This document shows, in pieces, positions 33,777 to 43,800 of a stretch of DNA of 64,000 nucleotides (position 1 is its first letter; every line of letters begins with the position of its first letter). Below the pieces are notes generated by a model, which did no database searches, was not told the DNA's origin, and saw nothing but the letters and a program-made list of their open reading frames with translations. This DNA is from Hymenobacter ruricola. Lineage in GTDB: Bacteria; Bacteroidota; Bacteroidia; Cytophagales; Hymenobacteraceae. The DNA lies in assembly GCF_015694525.1 (NCBI RefSeq), contig NZ_JADQDM010000015.1:53530-117529 (forward strand). The letters run 5' to 3'. The position numbers were made by a program, and so were the translations under genes.

Positions 33777-35513
33777 TTACGACAAATGGTATTCGGCCAG
33801 GCCCATCAGGGCGCGCAGCATGGCTTGCAGCTTGGTGGTCACGGCGGCTTTTTTGGCCGTGTTGGTGGGCGCAGCCAGGTACTGCTGCCACTCCACGGTC
33901 CACTCAAAATCGGGCAGGCCGGGCAGCAGCGTCGACTTCAGGAAAGCAATCTGATTGGCCGTCAAATCAATGGGCACCATCAGCTGCACAAACTCGGCGA
34001 TGAGCAGGTTGCAGTCGGCCGCCGTGGCGGCGGGCAGCGACTGGGTGAGTGCCAGCGGGTCAATCACGATTTTGACGCTGTTGCGGGTGTAGCCGTTGCC
34101 GATGAACAGGTCCGTAATCTGGTTGCGGCGGGGCAGCGTCACGGCGTTTATCCACAGCTCGTGGTACTGCGGGGTTTGGTAGTAAGCCGCCCAGCCGGCC
34201 ACGTTGGGCGGGTCGCCGAGGGTTTGCTGCTGCAGGGCCACCACGCCGTTGAGGTAGTTCCACATGCCGTACTGGGCCACCACGCTGCTGGCCGCCGTCG
34301 GAAACACCATCTGCATTTGCCGGCACAAGCCCACCGTGAAATCGAGCGGGCTTTTGATGAGGCAGCCCATATTCAGCACGTCGAAGAAATGCTCGGAGCC
34401 GAGCAGGGCGCGCAGCACCGGCGTCACCTCGAAGTTGTTCTGAATGAGCAGCGTGGCCAGGGGCTGAATGACGTCGGTTTCTACTTGCGCATCAATCACA
34501 TAGTACACAAACCAGCGGTAAAGCTTGCGCACCAGAAACCGCGCCGTCTCGGCCTGCTGAAAAATCAGGTTGACCAGGTCGAGGTACTCGCTGGCGCCGT
34601 TGGGCGCGATGCGGGCATTGCCAAAACACGAGGAGAACACCTTGGTGGTGCCATCGTGCCGGCTGGCGGTGAAGTAGCTGCCCACCGGCACCGTGGCCTG
34701 GTCGCGCCAGCCCGTGAGCACCTTGGCGGCGGCTTGCACGTCGGCTTCGGTGTAGTTGGTGTAGTTGCCGGGCGCAATCAGCGGGCCCTTGCCCACCGTG
34801 AAGAGTTCCAGCAGCTCACGGCCGTAGTTCTCGTTCGGGGCGCCGCCGGTGCTTTGGTTGCCGTTGAGGTAGCGCAGCATGGCCGGCGTAATGGTCACGT
34901 CCCGGGCCAGTTGCCGCACGTTGCCGAGGGCGTGCTGGCGCAGCAGCCGGCAATATTCGTAGCCCATGCGCGCGTCGTTGATGTCGCCCAGTTCCACCAC
35001 GAAGTGGTTGTGCCAGAACAGCGTCATCTTCTCGGCCAGCGAGGTGCCCTGGCCCAGCAGCTGCCCCATCCACCAGTCGCGCAGCGAGTTGCGCCGCACG
35101 CCTTCAAAATTCTGGTCGAACACCTGCGTCGTCCACGTCTGGCCAATGGCCACGCTCGTGTCGGTGGTCGATACGTTCACGGGCGGAGCCGGGGCGGCGG
35201 GCGGGGCCAGCAGGCCGTTGAGCACCGCCGTCAGGTTGGAACCGGCGGCAGTCAGTATTTCCGGGCGGGTGGGCCCAAACAGGCTGCGGCGCAGCAGGTG
35301 CGCGGCCTGTTTGTAGCCCCACGGGCCGGTGTAGGGCGCCAGTGTGCTCGTGGCCCGCGACAGGCCCGTGGGCAGCGCTTTGTTGGCGTAGCGGCTCACC
35401 TTCTCCGGCGGGTCCTGCGCGGCGGTGGCAGCGGGCCTTGCTACGGCCTGCGCCCCAGCGGCCGGAGCATTCAGAACGGCGGCATTTCGTTGGAGGAAAA
35501 GTCTACGATTCAT
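33777..35513 (-). CDS. DUF1800 family protein
   Basis: A 578-residue protein of the DUF1800 family, recognised by WGYKQAAHLLRRSLFGPTRP near residue 67, LRDWWMGQLLGQGTSLAEKM, LFWHNHFVVE and NENYGRELLELFTVGKG. The N-terminus NRRLFLQRNAAV resembles a twin-arginine signal with a weak hydrophobic core. The family is exported and nearly always next to DUF1501, and the pair may act on extracellular polymers, but no activity is established. Unlike its partner it has no T9SS sorting domain. It is the upstream gene of the pair, and a family-3 inverted repeat lies between the two genes. Confidence 0.9.
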   Translation of the reverse strand: MNRRLFLQRNAAVLNAPAAGAQAVARPAATAAQDPPEKVSRYANKALPTGLSRATSTLAPYTGPWGYKQAAHLLRRSLFGPTRPEILTAAGSNLTAVLNGLLAPPAAPAPPVNVSTTDTSVAIGQTWTTQVFDQNFEGVRRNSLRDWWMGQLLGQGTSLAEKMTLFWHNHFVVELGDINDARMGYEYCRLLRQHALGNVRQLARDVTITPAMLRYLNGNQSTGGAPNENYGRELLELFTVGKGPLIAPGNYTNYTEADVQAAAKVLTGWRDQATVPVGSYFTASRHDGTTKVFSSCFGNARIAPNGASEYLDLVNLIFQQAETARFLVRKLYRWFVYYVIDAQVETDVIQPLATLLIQNNFEVTPVLRALLGSEHFFDVLNMGCLIKSPLDFTVGLCRQMQMVFPTAASSVVAQYGMWNYLNGVVALQQQTLGDPPNVAGWAAYYQTPQYHELWINAVTLPRRNQITDLFIGNGYTRNSVKIVIDPLALTQSLPAATAADCNLLIAEFVQLMVPIDLTANQIAFLKSTLLPGLPDFEWTVEWQQYLAAPTNTAKKAAVTTKLQAMLRALMGLAEYHLS

Positions 35514-35703
35514 AAGCAGGCACGTAAAAATGAAGCCGGAAGCAACAATAAAAAGGCGTTTTCAGCTCAGGAGCTTTCGCTTAGGAGCCAACGGCTTAGC
35601 ATTGACTCAAGAGCTGGCGGCGGGTTTAACTACAATATGCACTTTTCTTGATGCAACGGCAATCGCACCCATCCCAATGGCGCTAATTGCCCGGCGAACG
35701 GAC

Positions 35704-35738
35704 AAAAAAAGCGCCCGGCCGTCGGGGCCGGGCGCTTT
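35704..35738. terminator. Terminator for the NlpC/P60 gene
   Basis: The strong stem agcgcccggcc/ggccgggcgct is bounded by an A-run (a T-run on the minus strand), 27 bases beyond the end of the minus-strand peptidase gene. Confidence 0.82.
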
Positions 35739-35764
35739 GCCTCGCTGCGTCGCAGCTTCTCGGG

Positions 35765-36487
35765 TTATTCGGCAGTCACGGCGGCTACCAGGGCTTCGTC
35801 GGCGGCTTTGGCGGCGCGCACGCGGCCGGCGGCGTAGAAATTGCGGTGGTAGTAGGGCTGGTTCAGCGAGCTCACCATCACGCCGCCGTTGGTGGCCGAG
35901 TGAGCAAACTTGCCGTCTTTCAGGTAGATGCCCACGTGGTAAATCGGGCCCTTGCCCCGCCGGAAAAACACCAGGTCGCCGGTTTCCATCTCGCTCTTGG
36001 CCACCCGCTTGGTGGTGCTGAACATGGCGCGCGAGGAGTGAATGAGGTTGATGCCGTACACCTCGCGAAACACGCGCGTCACGAAGCCCGAGCAGTCGGT
36101 GCCGCGGCGCGAGTTACTGCCATACGAGTACGGGGCCCCAATCCAGTCGGTCACGGTCCGGAGCAGGTCCTTGTTCTCGTTGAAGGCCAGGTGCAGGCCC
36201 AGGGTCTGCGCGTAGTAGTGGTAGGCCAGCGAGTCGCGCGAGGCGGCCAGTTCGGCGGCCGTGGGCGCCACGGGCTTTTCTACGGGTGTATTGGCGGGCG
36301 TGCCGGCGGGGTTGGCAGGGGCCATTTTGGTGGCGGGCTCATTCGTCAGGGCCGGAAGCAGCGATGCTTCGGCTACGGCCGGTGCCGCGGTGGCACGAGC
36401 CGTGGCCGAAGCATCGGGAGCACGTTCGAAGAAGAAAGAGAGGGCCAGGGAGCCAGCGGCGAGGCAATACAGAATCGTATGTTTCAT
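35765..36487 (-). CDS. C40 family peptidase (NlpC/P60)
   Basis: A 240-residue secreted peptidase with a signal peptide (MKHTILYCLAAGSLALSFFF), an Ala/Pro-rich linker and a C-terminal NlpC/P60 domain. The catalytic Cys lies in RRGTDCSGFVTRVF and the catalytic His in YHVGIYLKDGKFAHSA; the domain starts at about residue 105 (DLLRTVTDWIGAPYSYGSNS). Members cleave the gamma-D-Glu-diaminopimelate bond in peptidoglycan stem peptides. It is a single-gene unit with its own terminator. A TACCTTTC box (36600-36607, one base off consensus) lies 112 bases upstream on its strand. Confidence 0.9.
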   Translation of the reverse strand: MKHTILYCLAAGSLALSFFFERAPDASATARATAAPAVAEASLLPALTNEPATKMAPANPAGTPANTPVEKPVAPTAAELAASRDSLAYHYYAQTLGLHLAFNENKDLLRTVTDWIGAPYSYGSNSRRGTDCSGFVTRVFREVYGINLIHSSRAMFSTTKRVAKSEMETGDLVFFRRGKGPIYHVGIYLKDGKFAHSATNGGVMVSSLNQPYYHRNFYAAGRVRAAKAADEALVAAVTAE

Positions 36488-36823
36488 TGTCCGTCGTTAG
36501 GGGGTGGGGAGCACAAATCCGGGTTCCTGCAAAGGCGCGGGAAGAGCCGGGCTAGTAGATTTCTTAGGCGATAGGCGGAGCCGTGTGGGGCCGGGTGATG
36601 AAAGGTAAAAAAGCAGTCGGACCGGGAAAATTATATTCCCTTTGGAATAGGTCGTTGGGTAAAGCTAACCTAAACTTTTCGTAAGCTCCACACTTCTGCT
36701 GAATAAAATTCAAATTTTCTTTATTAAATTAAAATTATTAGCCGAATAATGTTTTTTAGGCTTGCAACCGTACCCTGCACTTCGTCGTAATAGCGCGGCT
36801 TCACTATTCCCCTATCTTACTTT
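36488..36823. other. 336-base AT-rich intergenic region
   Basis: It separates divergent genes and is distinctly AT-rich between 36605 and 36770. It contains the weak minus-strand box TACCTTTC at 36600-36607 and, on the plus strand, a poor TATCTTAC at 36813 directly before the next gene. No gene, RNA or inverted repeat was seen. Confidence 0.5.
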
Positions 36824-37174
36824 ATGCAAACTCCCCGCACCTGGACCGGCTCTCCCCTTGCCCGCATTGCCCGCATGGTGCTGCGCGCCCCGCGCGTGGC
36901 CATGGTCATCGGCCAGACAGTGCACCTGAGCGGCACCACCCGCGCCGAGTTTCTGGCCGATGCCGAATGGGTGGCCCACGAAGCCGTGCACCTGCGCCAA
37001 TACCGGGAGCACGGCCTGCTGCCTTTCCTGTGGAAATACCTCGTCGAGTCGGCCCGCGTGGGCTACTACCACAACAAATATGAAGTGGAAGCCCGCGAGG
37101 AGGCCCGCCGCGTGGTGCTGGCCGACCCCAGCCACGTGCTCCGGCCGCTGCCCCGGCACGCCACCCAGCCGTAG
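36824..37174 (+). CDS. Small HExxH-motif protein (putative metallopeptidase-like)
   Basis: A 116-residue protein containing a zincin-type motif, WVAHEAVHLRQY, with His52, Glu53 and His56. A downstream helix (YYHNKYEVEAREEA) offers Glu87 or Glu91 as the third ligand, as in gluzincins. The rest is compact and mostly helical, with no signal peptide. The motif and spacing resemble DUF4157-like or minimal M48-like domains, but the protein is very short for an active protease. It could be a toxin-like or polymorphic fragment, or a small housekeeping protein. It starts with ATG at 36824 after an AT-rich gap and is followed by an unrelated gene. Confidence 0.7.
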   Translation: MQTPRTWTGSPLARIARMVLRAPRVAMVIGQTVHLSGTTRAEFLADAEWVAHEAVHLRQYREHGLLPFLWKYLVESARVGYYHNKYEVEAREEARRVVLADPSHVLRPLPRHATQP

Positions 37175-37350
37175 CCCAAACTTCGGTTTTTCACGCAAAA
37201 AGCTTTTTCTGAGTGCGTTGGCGTGGCGCAAAAGATTGAGTAGTAACGCAACTTATCCGGGGCGACTTACGAATAAATGCCCCCGTAGCCAGTCGGCTAC
37301 TGTTCGCTTTGTCTTTCCCATTTCCACCTCCACTTTTCCTTCCTTTCGCC

Positions 37351-38253
37351 ATGGATAACCAACAAAACCAACCGGGCTCGCCGATGGCCGGCGATGACGT
37401 TCGCAACCAGAATGCCGGCAACCCCACCGGCAGCACCGGCCTCGGCAACGACGCCACCGTGTCGGGCAGCGGCCGCAAAGCGGCTTCGGGCCGTAGCACC
37501 AGCAGCGCCCAAGATGCCTCGGCTACCCCCGACGCTTTGGCCCAAACCTCAGCCAACGCCGGCGCCGACCGCCAGGGCGAAGGCCAGCAGACCAACGCCC
37601 AGGGCGGCACGCTGCTGGACACGGCCATGGAAAGCGGCAAAAAATGGATTGAAGACTCCGGCGTGATGGACACCGTGAACCAACTGCCGCAGGGCGTGAA
37701 AGACTGGGGCACGCGGGCTCTTTCGCGCGTGAACGAACTCAGCACCACGCAAAAAGTGGTGGGCGGCGCCATTCTGGCGGCCGGCCTGGGCTGGTTGGCC
37801 CTGCGTAAGGGCGGCAAGTCGTCGTCGGACAGCAGTTCGCGCTCCGACTACGGCCGCCAGAGCAGCGGCAGCTACGGCCGCCGCAGCTACGGCTACCAGG
37901 CTCCGGATGCCTCTACGAGCCGCCGTTCGGCTTCGGGCGCCAGCAGCCGCCAAGACAGCGGCTCGCCCTACGGCAACAGCGGCAGCCGCTACGGCGGCAG
38001 CGGTTCCAGCTACGGCAACGCCAGCGGCTCGAACTACGGCAGCGGTAGCGGTAGCTACAGCAGCGGCAGCAGCTACAACAGCGGCGCGGCCAGCGCCGAC
38101 CGCGGCCAGAGCTCCAGCAGCAGCGGCGGCATTCTGGGCGGCAGCAGCCGTTCCGACAGCGGCTCGTCTTCGGCCTCGGGCAGCGGCGACACGGGCGCCC
38201 GCACTTCCGAGAACAGCTACCGCCACAACGACGACTTCCGCAGCATCGAATAG
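37351..38253 (+). CDS. Ser/Gly/Tyr-rich low-complexity membrane protein
   Basis: A 300-residue protein. The first 90 residues are polar and disordered (Asn, Gln, Ser, Ala). A folded middle follows, with an amphipathic helix (WIEDSGVMDTVNQLPQGVKD, then VNELSTTQKV) and one transmembrane segment (VGGAILAAGLGWLALRK, about 130-146). The last 150 residues are a repetitive Ser/Gly/Tyr/Arg tail (SGSYGRRSYGYQ, GSRYGGSGSSYGNASGS) resembling phase-separating or surface low-complexity domains. The middle part resembles small stress or YtxH-like membrane proteins of Bacteroidota. The start is set at 37351 (MDNQQNQP) rather than 42 bases upstream. It ends in an exceptional terminator. Confidence 0.72.
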   Translation: MDNQQNQPGSPMAGDDVRNQNAGNPTGSTGLGNDATVSGSGRKAASGRSTSSAQDASATPDALAQTSANAGADRQGEGQQTNAQGGTLLDTAMESGKKWIEDSGVMDTVNQLPQGVKDWGTRALSRVNELSTTQKVVGGAILAAGLGWLALRKGGKSSSDSSSRSDYGRQSSGSYGRRSYGYQAPDASTSRRSASGASSRQDSGSPYGNSGSRYGGSGSSYGNASGSNYGSGSGSYSSGSSYNSGAASADRGQSSSSSGGILGGSSRSDSGSSSASGSGDTGARTSENSYRHNDDFRSIE

Positions 38254-38256
38254 ACT

Positions 38257-38327
38257 GCCTGCATCAGGTCAACAAAAAAGCCCCGCTTCGATGTGAAGCG
38301 GGGCTTTTTTGTTGACCTGATGCAGGC
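38257..38327. terminator. Terminator with a perfect 33-bp stem
   Basis: Arms 38257-38289 and 38295-38327 pair perfectly around a five-base loop. The inner part (agccccgcttc) with A- and T-runs is a standard bidirectional terminator, and the outer part extends the symmetry by about 16 bp beyond the T-run. It separates convergent genes. Confidence 0.9.
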
Positions 38328-38379
38328 GGTAATGGCAAGTATGCTAATTAATCATTAACCGCTTACTACTAGCTGTTAC

Positions 38380-39306
38380 TTAGATGTTCATGGCCGACTC
38401 GCGGCGGCGCATCTTGCCGGCGGGAATGCCGAACATCATCTTGAAGCGGCGGCAGAAATAGGCGGTGTCTTTGTAGCCCACTTCCTTGCCAATGTCGCGG
38501 ATGCTTTTCTTGGTGGTGCGCAGCAGGAACACGGCGCGCTCCATGCGCTGGTACTCGATGTAATCCTGCGGGTTGATGTTGGTCAGCATCTTGAAATACT
38601 GGCCCACGTAGTCCTCGCTCACGTTGGCCACGCCGCTCAGCACCTTGTTCGAGAGGTCGCCGCCCAGGTTTTCCTTGATGTAGTTGAACAGGTCAATCAG
38701 GCGCGGGTCTTTGAAGTAGGTGCTGTTGGTGGCCAGCTGCTCCACAAACATGTTGTTGCGCAGCACGTAGCGCACCACTTCCACCACAATGTTTTCGGTG
38801 TAGATGTTGATGAGGCGCTCGCGGCCGGGCAGGTCCTGAATGCTCTCTTCCACCACTTTAATCACGAGATTGGCCAGCTTGGGCTGCCCCGAGATGAGGA
38901 AAGCCGGCACGTCGAGCGAGGCGAAGAAGTTCACCGAGTCGAACACCTTGGCCTCGAAGCTCACGAAGCTGTGGCTTTCGTCGGCTTCGCCAATGAGGTC
39001 GAGGTTGTCGTTGGAGTGAAAGAACTTGTCCTTGTTGGTGATGAGGTCGTCGTTGGTGATGACCCGGTTTTTGAGGTCTTCGCCGTAGCTCACACGGGTG
39101 GGCCGGCCGCCGGGGATGAACAGCATCTCGCCCTCCTCTACCACCATCTCCTCTTCGCCAAAGGTGAGGCGGCCTTTGTGCAAAAGGATGAGGTTATTGC
39201 CGACGTCATAAGAGTTGCGAACCGTGAAGGGCTGGTGCAATACCAGGTTCTTCGCTTTGATGTAGCGGACGCCCAACGATTCGATGACTTTATTGTAATC
39301 TTCCAT
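38380..39306 (-). CDS. AraC-family transcriptional regulator
   Basis: A 308-residue regulator. The N-terminal half is a cupin-like sensor domain (LILLHKGRLTFGEEEMVVEE, then LFIPGGRPTRVSYGE). The C-terminal double helix-turn-helix covers about residues 205-300: VLSGVANVSEDYVGQYFKML, then the AraC signature IRDIGKEVGYKDTAYFCRRF and KMMFGIPAG. Such Bacteroidota regulators bind DNA directly and may respond to a small ligand. No obvious target operon is adjacent, because the acyl-CoA dehydrogenase lies upstream on the same strand with its own promoter and terminator. The conserved shape hints at a general role, but this is only inference. Confidence 0.9.
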   Translation of the reverse strand: MEDYNKVIESLGVRYIKAKNLVLHQPFTVRNSYDVGNNLILLHKGRLTFGEEEMVVEEGEMLFIPGGRPTRVSYGEDLKNRVITNDDLITNKDKFFHSNDNLDLIGEADESHSFVSFEAKVFDSVNFFASLDVPAFLISGQPKLANLVIKVVEESIQDLPGRERLINIYTENIVVEVVRYVLRNNMFVEQLATNSTYFKDPRLIDLFNYIKENLGGDLSNKVLSGVANVSEDYVGQYFKMLTNINPQDYIEYQRMERAVFLLRTTKKSIRDIGKEVGYKDTAYFCRRFKMMFGIPAGKMRRRESAMNI

Positions 39307-39400
39307 AATTCAAGGTGCCAATGCGGCCTTTTAGAGGTACGGTTCACACGGATGCGTACAAATCGCAGTGCAAGATAACACCTTGAAATTCACAAAAACT

Positions 39401-39430
39401 AAAAACCCAGCCAAAAAGTGGCTGGGTTTT
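39401..39430. terminator. Terminator after the acyl-CoA dehydrogenase gene
   Basis: The stem aacccagcca/tggctgggtt with a T-run on the minus strand, 35 bases beyond the dehydrogenase stop. Confidence 0.82.
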
Positions 39431-39464
39431 GTGCAATGAATCTGAATTTTAGGCAATTCGCGGT

Positions 39465-40625
39465 CTACTTGAGAATATCCCGCGAAATCACAATTTTCTG
39501 AATTTCCGAAGTACCCTCGTAAATCTGGGTAATCTTGGCGTCGCGCATGAAGCGCTCGACGTGGTATTCCTTCACAAAGCCGTAGCCGCCGTGAATCTGG
39601 ACGGCCTCCACGGCCGCGTCCATCGCCACCTTCGAAGCGAAGAGTTTGGCCATGGCGCCCGACTTGCCGTAGTCGTGGCCGGCGTCTTTGTCGGCGGCGG
39701 CTTGCAGGCAGAGCAGGCGGGCGGCGTCCACGTTGGTGGCCATGTCGGCGAGCTTGAACTGAATGGCCTGGTGCTTGGCGATTTCCACGCCAAAGGCCTT
39801 GCGCTCCTTGGCGTACTTCAGGCTGAGCTCCAGCGAGCCGGAAGCAATGCCCAGGGCCTGCGAGGCGATGCCAATGCGGCCGCCGGCCAGCACCTGCATG
39901 GCGAACTTAAAGCCGAAGCCGTCGTCGCCGATGCGGTTTTCCTTGGGCACTTTCACGTCGGTGAACATCAGCGAGCAGGTGTCGGAGCCGCGGATGCCGA
40001 GCTTGTTCTCTTTGGGGCCCTGCACGAAGCCGGGCGTGTCCTTGTCGACAATCAGCACGTTGATGCCGCGCGACTTCAGCTCGGGGTTGGTTTGGGCAAT
40101 GACGAGGTAGACCGAGGCCGTGGTGCCGTTGGTAATCCAGTTTTTGGTGCCGTTCAGCAGGTAGTGGTCGCCTTTGTCTTCGGCGGTGGTGCGCTGGCTG
40201 GTGGCGTCGGAGCCGGCTTCGGGCTCGGAGAGGGCGAAGGCGCCGATGATTTCGCCGGAGCACAGGCGCGGCAGGTATTTCTGCTTCTGCTCTTCGGTGC
40301 CGTATTTCTCCAGGCCCCAGCACACCAGCGAGTTGTTCACGCTCATGATGACCGAGCACGAGGCGTCGACCTTCGAAATTTCTTCCATGGCCAGCACGTA
40401 GCTCACGGTATCGAGGCCGGAGCCGCCGTACTCGGGGCTCACCATCATGCCCATGAAGCCCAGCTCGCCCATCTTCTTGATTTGCTCGGCGGGAAACTTC
40501 TGGTGCTCGTCGCGCTCGATGACGCCGGCCCACAGCTCGCTCTGGGCAAAGTCGCGGGCGGCGTCGCGCACGGCGAGCTGTTCTTCGGAGAGTTGGTAAA
40601 TGTTCGGGGAGGTGGCGGTTTGCAT
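39465..40625 (-). CDS. Acyl-CoA dehydrogenase (short/medium-chain type)
   Basis: A 386-residue FAD enzyme that oxidises acyl-CoA to trans-2-enoyl-CoA in beta-oxidation, passing electrons to ETF. Recognised blocks are GELGFMGMMVSPEYGGSGLD, GAFALSEPEAGSDATSQRTT, KLGIRGSDTCSLMF, GGRIGIASQALGIASG and the C-terminal IQIHGGYGFVKEYHVERFMR followed by IYEGTSEIQ, which carries the catalytic Glu of the butyryl/short-chain branch. Length is standard. It has its own promoter (40657-40686) and terminator, so it is a single-gene unit. Confidence 0.94.
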   Translation of the reverse strand: MQTATSPNIYQLSEEQLAVRDAARDFAQSELWAGVIERDEHQKFPAEQIKKMGELGFMGMMVSPEYGGSGLDTVSYVLAMEEISKVDASCSVIMSVNNSLVCWGLEKYGTEEQKQKYLPRLCSGEIIGAFALSEPEAGSDATSQRTTAEDKGDHYLLNGTKNWITNGTTASVYLVIAQTNPELKSRGINVLIVDKDTPGFVQGPKENKLGIRGSDTCSLMFTDVKVPKENRIGDDGFGFKFAMQVLAGGRIGIASQALGIASGSLELSLKYAKERKAFGVEIAKHQAIQFKLADMATNVDAARLLCLQAAADKDAGHDYGKSGAMAKLFASKVAMDAAVEAVQIHGGYGFVKEYHVERFMRDAKITQIYEGTSEIQKIVISRDILK

Positions 40626-40656
40626 GGGGGCGGTGGGAATGTTGATTTTAATAACA

Positions 40657-40686
40657 CAAAAGTACGCCTTGACGCGCCGTTGGCAA
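40657..40686 (-). promoter_or_regulatory. Promoter: TTG (-33), 19 bases, TACTTTTG (-7)
   Basis: Minus strand: TACTTTTG at 40657-40664 is an exact TAnnTTTG, and TTG at 40684-40686 lies 19 bases upstream. It precedes the acyl-CoA dehydrogenase start by 31 bases. Confidence 0.65.
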
Positions 40687-40877
40687 GGTGAACCGTGGGC
40701 GCGCGGTGGCAGGCATAACAGCTTGAAAGGCCTGAATGATTCAGCGTGTTTTTCTGGCCAAGGGCCCAGGCTCTGCCCCCCGACGCGGGCTTGGGCCAGT
40801 TGGAGCGTTGCCGGCTTTGGCAGTGCGGAGTATTCTTCCGATATAGCGCTACCATTTCACATTAACCCTTACCAAAG

Positions 40878-43800
40878 ATGAAGTTACGTCTACTACCCCC
40901 CGGCGGCTACGGCCGCATTTCTCCCAGGGCCGTGCTGCTGGCCGGCTTCTGCTGGCTGCTGGCCTTTGCCAGCCTGCCCGCCGCCGGGCAAGCCCGCCCC
41001 CAGGCCGCCAACAAGCCGCTGGCCCCGAGCAGCAACATGAGTTTCCACAACCTGATTCTGTGCCAGGACGGCTCATTGAAAGGCTGGGGCTACAACACGT
41101 ACGGCCAGTTGGGCAATAACCCCGGCTACGTGGCGACCCCGGTATCCATTCCGCTACCGTTTCAGGCCGGCATCGTGCGCGTGGCCGTTACTTACAACTC
41201 CAGCTTTGCCATCCTGACCGATGGCACCTTGTGGGCCTGGGGCGACAACAGCACGGGACAACTGGGCATTAACAGCAGCGTGGCCTCGACGACCACGCCC
41301 ACCCAGGTGCCGGGCCTGACCAACGTGGTGGCGGTGGCGGGCGGCTTCTACCACACCCTTGCGCTGTGTGCCGACGGCACGGTCTGGAGCTGGGGCCAGC
41401 GGCAAGACGGCGCGCTGGGCACCGGTAGCGGTGGCCCCGCCATTGTGTACGCACCGCAGCAGGTAACGGCCCTGGCCAACATCCGGTCCATCGCCAGCGG
41501 CGACCAGTTCTCCATGGCCCTGGACGCCAGCGGCCACGCGTGGACGTGGGGGGTGGACGACTCGGGTGAACTGGGCATGGGCTTTCCCGCCAACATGCCC
41601 ACCCGCGTGTGGACGCCGGTGCAACTCCCGCTCAGCAACGTGCGGCAAATTGAGGGCTGCAACGTGCGGGCCGGGGCCGTCCTCGCCAACGGCACGGTGT
41701 ACAACTGGGGCAAGAACGACTTTGGTCAGCTGGGACTGGGCCACACCAACTACGTCAACGTGCCGACCCAGGTGGGGCCGGGCGTGCTCACCAACATTGT
41801 GTCGGTGGCGTTGAACAACGTGAGCACCTGCGCCGTGCAGGCCAATGGCGTGACGTACGTGTGGGGCAGCAACGACCACGGCAGCCTGGGCATCAGCTCG
41901 CCGGCCTACGCCGCCACGCCGGTGCCTGGCCCGGTGTTCGCACCCAACACGCAGATTACGGGGCAGTCGTACCAGTTCACCAGCATCGAGCCGAACGGCA
42001 CGGTGAAACTTTGGGGCAACGGACCGCTGGGCTACACGCCCGTGAACACCAGCCTGTACGGCGGCTCCTACACCCCCACCACCCCGGGCAACCTGTGCCC
42101 GGCGGTGCCCCAGGTGGCGTCGTTCCCTTCGTGTGGCCCGGAGCGCGCGTATTTCCAGCGTAGCGGGGCCACGTACGTAGCCGCCGCGCACGGCAACACC
42201 ACCTCCCCGGCCGAAATTGGCACGTTTGGCACCACCACGGTCATCGACGCCAGCCAGCCGCCCTACAACGGCAAGGTCACCTTCGACGGCGTGTACCACG
42301 TGCGGGGCAACGTGCAGTTCGTCAACGGCACGTTTGTGCTGCTCATGAACACCCAGTTTTACGTGGACGGCACCAGTGGGCAATTGGGCAACGCCCCCTT
42401 TTACAACTCCACCGCGGTGGACGTGCAGAAAGCCACGCTGCGGCTGTACGGCGCCACGCTGCAAGCCAACTGCCCCGACATGTGGGGCGGCATAGTCCTC
42501 ACGGGCGACGCCAAAATCTATACCGAGGCCGTGGTGAGCGGCAAGCGCACTTACCGCAGCGTCATCCGCGACGCCACGACCGGCGTGTACAGCTACACGC
42601 CCGACTGGACCATTTCCAACACCAACGAATATTACCTGACGCAAACCGATTTCATCAACAACACCACGGGCCTCTACGACCTGGCCAAGGGCACGGCCCA
42701 ACCGGGCGAGGGCGTGCGGAACTGCTCGTTCCAGGACGGCCAGTTCGGCATTCAGTTTGAGTCGGTGGACTACGCCCCCACCAAAGTATTCGGCGGCAAC
42801 TACGACGCCGCGTCTTTCGACGCCAACAGCTTCAAGAACCTGCAGTACGGCATGCTGGGGCAGGCCGGGCAGCTGCACATCATCAACAGTTCGTTCGCGG
42901 ACAACTACTTCGCGGGGATTTATATGTACGCCACCGCGCCTACGGGGGGCGAAATCTACCACAACAACGTGGTGGTGCCGGCGGTGTGGCCGGCGGCACT
43001 GCTGGCGCAGCTGCCGGCAAGCTACCCGGCCCAGGCCACTGGCATTATTTCTTATTCTTCCGGCGGCGACGTGGAAATTACGGCCAACACCGTGCAGGGC
43101 GCCAACCGCACGCCGGCCACCAACCCCGTGAAGCAGTTTGGCATGTCGGTGAGCGGCAACGTCCAGGTGTACGACGGCAACGTGCTGCGCTCCCTCGCCG
43201 AGGGCCTGACCGTTTCCACGAACGACAATTACAGCAACGTCTATCATTACATCGTGGGCAATACCTTCACCGACAACGTGGTGGGCCTGCGCCTCACGGG
43301 CTACCACCTCAGCGGCTACCCCACCTTCCCGGTGCAAACCACCTTGCGCTGCAACACCTTCAGCACCACCCAGAGCGGCGGAATCGGGGTGTGGGTGACG
43401 GCGGGCGCCCCGTCTTCGGCTTCAATAGGCAGCTCCACGGTGCCCAACGGCAACCGGTTTGACGGCATTGCCGACACCAAACGGTTTGTGTACGACGCCA
43501 GCGGGCCCAGCGGGGGCGGCTCCTTCGTGTATTACCGCTACAATTCCGCGCAAGAGGAGTTGGGCAGCGTGAGCTTCACCAACCCAGGCAACGCCATCTT
43601 TAAATCCGACGGCACCCTCTCGCCGGTGGCTTCGGCCACGAACACCAACATCTCGGGAAGCGGCGCCTGCGGCTCCTCGCCGGCCACGCCGGGCGTGTAC
43701 CTGCGGCCGGTGAGCGAGAACCAGCCCGCGGGCGAGCAATCCGTAGCCACCGCCTCCGAAACGCGCCTGAGCACGCCCTACCCCAACCCGGCCAACGAAA

